From Planctomycetota bacterium (lineage in GTDB: Bacteria > Planctomycetota > GCA-002687715 > DRQF01), in NCBI GenBank assembly GCA_024275615.1, contig JAJRYU010000160.1:1-9543 (forward strand): a stretch of DNA of 9,543 bases. Reading direction: 5' to 3'. Of this stretch, positions 6,691 through 9,543 are shown one piece after another (position 1 is the first letter of the stretch; each line of letters opens with the position of its first letter). A program made the translations under genes and the position numbers. The notes under the pieces were generated by a model. That model did no database searches. It was not told the DNA's origin and saw only the letters and a program-made list of their open reading frames with translations.

Positions 6691-8400
6691 CTATTTCTCT
6701 CTGAGCATTCTTGACCGTGCTGCGAAGCTCGGCAGATCGCCAAATTCTGATTCCAGCGATTCGTAGATGTCCAGGAGCACGCGTCGCGTTTTTCGGTCCA
6801 TGTCTGCTTGGTCTGTAGCGCGATAAAGCAGTCTCAAGTCCACCGGCCAAGATCCAAGCGAGACACTGGGCTGGGCCGCGGCGCGCTGTTGTTGGCTGGC
6901 CCCGGGGCCAGCCAACCAGAAAACAGATAAGCCAACCGCCAAGAGTATGCCCATGGTTGCACTCTTTTTCCTCAGCGGCAAAGTCCGGTTTTCTGCGCCC
7001 TTCAAGGACAGGGCGAGAGCCAAAGCCGCAGTGAGGGGGGTGATGTGAAGGTCAAAATCAACCAGGGAGTGGAGCAAGAAAGCAAGGAGGCTCAGCTGAA
7101 TGATGTGCCCATGCCTATGAGTCAATCTTGGCAGACTGAGAGCGAGCTGACGAACAAGGAAAAAGTCCACCAGGAAAGCAATCACGAGCAACAAACAAAG
7201 GCCAAGTAGCCCGCCTCCCTTCGGCCATAAACTCAAAGAGAAGGCCGGTGCGGCAATCAAGAAGGCCAACCCCAATTCAAACGGAGGTCGAGACATACTT
7301 GCGGCCGAAATCTCCATGAGGGTTTCTTGCCGCCACGATGAGCGCCAGCGCCAGACCAAGAGGCCAGCAAGCAAGAGGGCTCCTGCACCGTACTCGGCAA
7401 GCATTTGCAAGAAGCCGTTGTGGGCGAATCGTGAAAACGGGGCATCGGGCGGAGCATGGAGAAAGTAGTTCTCGCCGAAAAGTCCGGCGCCGACGCCCCA
7501 GGGCCATTCGTCGGTGAGCATGGACCATGCACAGCTCCAATAGCTGCGCCTCAGCCTTAGTGTTTCCAAACTTTGATCGAGCCGTTGAGGGAAATAGGCT
7601 GGGCTCTTGTCGCTCAAGAGGGCCGTCAAGCAGATCAATGTGCCCACGGCGGCCAGCGCCAGGAGAGTCGTGCTCAAGATACGCCGCTGTGGACTCATGC
7701 CGCGCTTGCGAAGAGTGAGACCGCCGATCCCCAGAGCCACCAAGGCTCCTCCTTTGGAGCCGGTGACCCAAAAAGCGCTGAGCAAGAGCACTAAGATGGG
7801 CCCACCGAGTTTCGGTTTCTCTATCGCCAAGAGGAGAGTCATGGGCAAAAAGACCAAGAGAAACCCCGCGAAGCCGTTGGCTTGGCCAAAAGTTGCGCGA
7901 GCGCGGTTCGACGTAAAAAAACCGGTGAGCTGGTCGGGCGCTGTCAGACCCAAGCTCTGGGCTTGGGATCGAAGAGCCTCAAATAGGTAGAGGCTTTCAG
8001 CAAGCCCCCTGAGACACAACACAATGAGGAGTCCTATCGTGCAACGGCAGACGATCTGTTGTTGGGCGCTGGTCTTGATTTGGTTCTTGAGCGTAAGTCC
8101 ACCCATGAGGCAGGCCATCCACACGAACTCACGTTCGATTCCCTGCCACGTCACCGGGCTGAAGAAGGAAAATGAGAACAAAAGGACCAGCAGCCCCCAG
8201 AGCAGAGGACTTTGGCTCGCGCTGGGAGCACTACCTTTTAGTGCGGCAAAGGAATCACAGGAAAACCCCATGAAAATCAACGTGAAACCCAAGCCAGTGA
8301 AAGCTGGATGGCTGGTGAAGGCAGGCAAGAGAACAAGCAAGAGCAATCCAACCAAGCTAAGCGAGAAAGCAGCTTTGTTGAATCCCCCCAAGGCGGTCAT
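6691..8400 (-). CDS. O-antigen ligase/polymerase-like membrane protein (Wzy_C type)
   Basis: With the ATG at 8400 the protein has 569 residues and about ten or more hydrophobic segments. Family marks are a RATFGQANGFAGF segment (168-180), TGSKGGALVALG (213-224), the region before and including WPWGVGAGLFGENY (299-312), the large outside loop with FAHNGFLQMLAEYGAG (325-340), and a late HSLVDFDLH (444-452). Such proteins use undecaprenyl-diphosphate-linked glycans, either to join them to an acceptor (WaaL) or to polymerise repeats (Wzy); I cannot tell which. Residues about 500-569 form a soluble, charged tail. The frame is open up to 8526, but starting there would overlap the WecA-like gene by 130 bases. 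The ATG at 8400 gives an ATGA overlap with that gene's stop, typical of translational coupling. No clear ribosome binding site precedes it. Confidence 0.85.
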   Translation of the reverse strand: MTALGGFNKAAFSLSLVGLLLLVLLPAFTSHPAFTGLGFTLIFMGFSCDSFAALKGSAPSASQSPLLWGLLVLLFSFSFFSPVTWQGIEREFVWMACLMGGLTLKNQIKTSAQQQIVCRCTIGLLIVLCLRGLAESLYLFEALRSQAQSLGLTAPDQLTGFFTSNRARATFGQANGFAGFLLVFLPMTLLLAIEKPKLGGPILVLLLSAFWVTGSKGGALVALGIGGLTLRKRGMSPQRRILSTTLLALAAVGTLICLTALLSDKSPAYFPQRLDQSLETLRLRRSYWSCAWSMLTDEWPWGVGAGLFGENYFLHAPPDAPFSRFAHNGFLQMLAEYGAGALLLAGLLVWRWRSSWRQETLMEISAASMSRPPFELGLAFLIAAPAFSLSLWPKGGGLLGLCLLLVIAFLVDFFLVRQLALSLPRLTHRHGHIIQLSLLAFLLHSLVDFDLHITPLTAALALALSLKGAENRTLPLRKKSATMGILLAVGLSVFWLAGPGASQQQRAAAQPSVSLGSWPVDLRLLYRATDQADMDRKTRRVLLDIYESLESEFGDLPSFAARSRMLREK

Positions 8401-9503
8401 TGTGATTGCCCGCGCAGACAAAGAAAGGCAGCGAACGATAGGAATAGGACAGCCGCCGCCATTGAGGACAGATTCGGGCCCTGTAGGACTATGGCCCCTG
8501 CGGCACCCATGAGGGCAATCTGCCACAATCGGCGCACCGCTGAGGAAACTGTGTGACCTCGTTTGACAAGACTGTGACTGAGATGGTCACGACCCGGAGT
8601 CCAAGGCGCCAATCCTCTTAATGCACGAGTGAAAATGACGAATCCACCATCGAGAACTGGCACAATGAGACAGAGCAATGGCACCAAGAACGGACGCGGA
8701 TCAATCCCATCCGTCTCTTGGTTCGAGACGTAGGTGAGAAGTGTGGCGAGGCATCCCAATAGAAAACCGACAAACATGCTGCCTTCATCGCCAAGATAGA
8801 CTTTCGCCGGGAAGGTGTTGAACGGCAAGATTCCAGCGATGGCTCCGGCAAGAGCGAGGGCGAATGCACAGACAAACAACTGGCCGCCCAAAGCTGCGAT
8901 TACTCCAAGAGCAAGAGCTGAAACGAGAGTTGATCCCGCCATGAGGCCGTCCATGTTGTCAATGAAATTGGTGGCATTGGTGATGAAGACTAACCAGAAA
9001 ACAGTCAGAGCGATCTGTAGAGCAGGATTTTGAAGAAACAAGGTTATGCGCACCCCCGCCGCCACGACAATTCCGGCGGCGATGAGCTGTAGAAGGAAAC
9101 GCAGGCCAGGAGATAGGCCCAATCGGTCGTCGGCTCGGCCCATGAACAACATGAGAGAGGCGCCAAAAAGAATTGCCAGCATGGTGATGGCCTTCGACCT
9201 TATCCCAGGCCCATGGATCTCCAAGAGTCTGGGAGCTTCCTCGAATGCCAGCCAAGCCGCCGCGATTCCCGATACGATGGGGAAAGCGAAACCCAAGAGA
9301 ATGCTCATGCCACCCCCGTAGGGGACTGGCTGGTCTTGAGTCTTGCGTCCTCCAGGGTGGTCCATATGCCCACGGTTGAGGTAGATTTCGCGGATCCGTG
9401 GGGCACTGCGCCAGGAAACCAGAAATGCCGCCGTGAAAATGAGCAACGATGTTAGGGCAATCAAAATCGGGGACTCAAAAAAGTGTGCCGGAATCTGTAG
9501 CAT
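8397..9503 (-). CDS. WecA/TagO/MraY-family polyprenyl-phosphate sugar-1-phosphate transferase
   Basis: This 368-residue integral membrane enzyme (about ten or eleven helices) belongs to glycosyltransferase family 4. It moves a sugar-1-phosphate, often GlcNAc-1-phosphate, from its UDP form to undecaprenyl phosphate on the cytoplasmic face, starting a surface glycan. Seen in order: QPVPYGGGMSI (58-68), the Asp pair D125-D126 in GRADDRLGL, NATNFIDNMDGL (176-187), KVYLGDEGSMF (234-244) with D239, and GRDHLSHSLVKRG (304-316) with H307 and H310, where WecA relatives usually have HIHH or HLHH. The ligase-like partner downstream argues for a surface-glycan role rather than MraY in peptidoglycan synthesis. 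ATG 9503 is the first start within the window. The frame stays open to the window edge without another ATG, GTG or TTG, and no good ribosome binding site is visible, so a start outside the window is possible. Confidence 0.92.
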   Translation of the reverse strand: MLQIPAHFFESPILIALTSLLIFTAAFLVSWRSAPRIREIYLNRGHMDHPGGRKTQDQPVPYGGGMSILLGFAFPIVSGIAAAWLAFEEAPRLLEIHGPGIRSKAITMLAILFGASLMLFMGRADDRLGLSPGLRFLLQLIAAGIVVAAGVRITLFLQNPALQIALTVFWLVFITNATNFIDNMDGLMAGSTLVSALALGVIAALGGQLFVCAFALALAGAIAGILPFNTFPAKVYLGDEGSMFVGFLLGCLATLLTYVSNQETDGIDPRPFLVPLLCLIVPVLDGGFVIFTRALRGLAPWTPGRDHLSHSLVKRGHTVSSAVRRLWQIALMGAAGAIVLQGPNLSSMAAAVLFLSFAAFLCLRGQSQ

Positions 9504-9543
9504 CCATGGGTAACTCGGACGAATCTTTGCAAAGGATCTTCCA

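Noticed and set aside
8401..8526. A 42-residue longer N-terminus for the ligase-like protein
   Set aside because: It would overlap the WecA-like gene by 130 bases and adds a Cys/Gly/Pro-rich non-membrane stretch. The ATGA overlap at 8397-8400 is the more natural start.
1..9543. CRISPR array, insertion sequence, phage genes, toxin-antitoxin pair or defence system
   Set aside because: I found no regularly spaced direct repeats, transposase or integrase motifs, terminal inverted repeats, or paired small toxin-like genes on either strand.

Overview
The window is a 9.5 kb piece of an ordinary bacterial chromosome of moderate GC content. Seven protein genes are well supported, in two convergent blocks. 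The lineage is uncertain. Three things lean towards Planctomycetota or a related environmental group: the RsmB motif IV followed by NSGVLSRRPEAR, a WecA-like enzyme with a DHLSH rather than a HxHH motif, and membrane-anchored proteins that join a degenerate thioredoxin fold to tetratricopeptide-like helices. This is recognition from memory, not a search.

Positions 1-732 hold no gene I can support. The second half (about 379-606) is dense in inverted repeats. It ends in a 13-base inverted repeat followed directly by a T-run, which looks like a plus-strand intrinsic terminator and possibly the end of a small structured RNA.

The plus-strand block (733-5143) starts with a membrane-anchored thioredoxin-like/TPR-like protein. 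Thirty bases later comes fmt (Met-tRNAi formyltransferase), which overlaps rsmB (16S rRNA m5C967 methyltransferase) by 8 bases. After 117 bases with a plausible promoter there is a single-pass membrane protein with an R/G/S-rich cytoplasmic tail and no known function. fmt and rsmB act in translation initiation and ribosome maturation. The two flanking membrane proteins have no clear link to that.

The minus-strand block reads from 9503 down to 5168: a WecA/TagO-type polyprenyl-phosphate sugar-1-phosphate transferase, an O-antigen ligase/polymerase-like membrane protein joined to it by an ATGA overlap, a class V PLP aminotransferase, and an uncharacterised 131-residue protein. Tight spacing suggests one operon. 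The first two fit synthesis of an undecaprenyl-linked surface glycan: WecA loads the first sugar and the Wzy_C-type protein polymerises or ligates the product. The aminotransferase may belong to general amino acid or glyoxylate metabolism.

The two blocks converge at 5144-5167, inside a hairpin that covers both stop codons. I see no tRNA, rRNA, CRISPR array, insertion sequence or phage gene. The parts least explained by known families are the 5' structured region, the 131-residue protein, the R/G/S-rich membrane protein and the CxxC-less thioredoxin-like protein.
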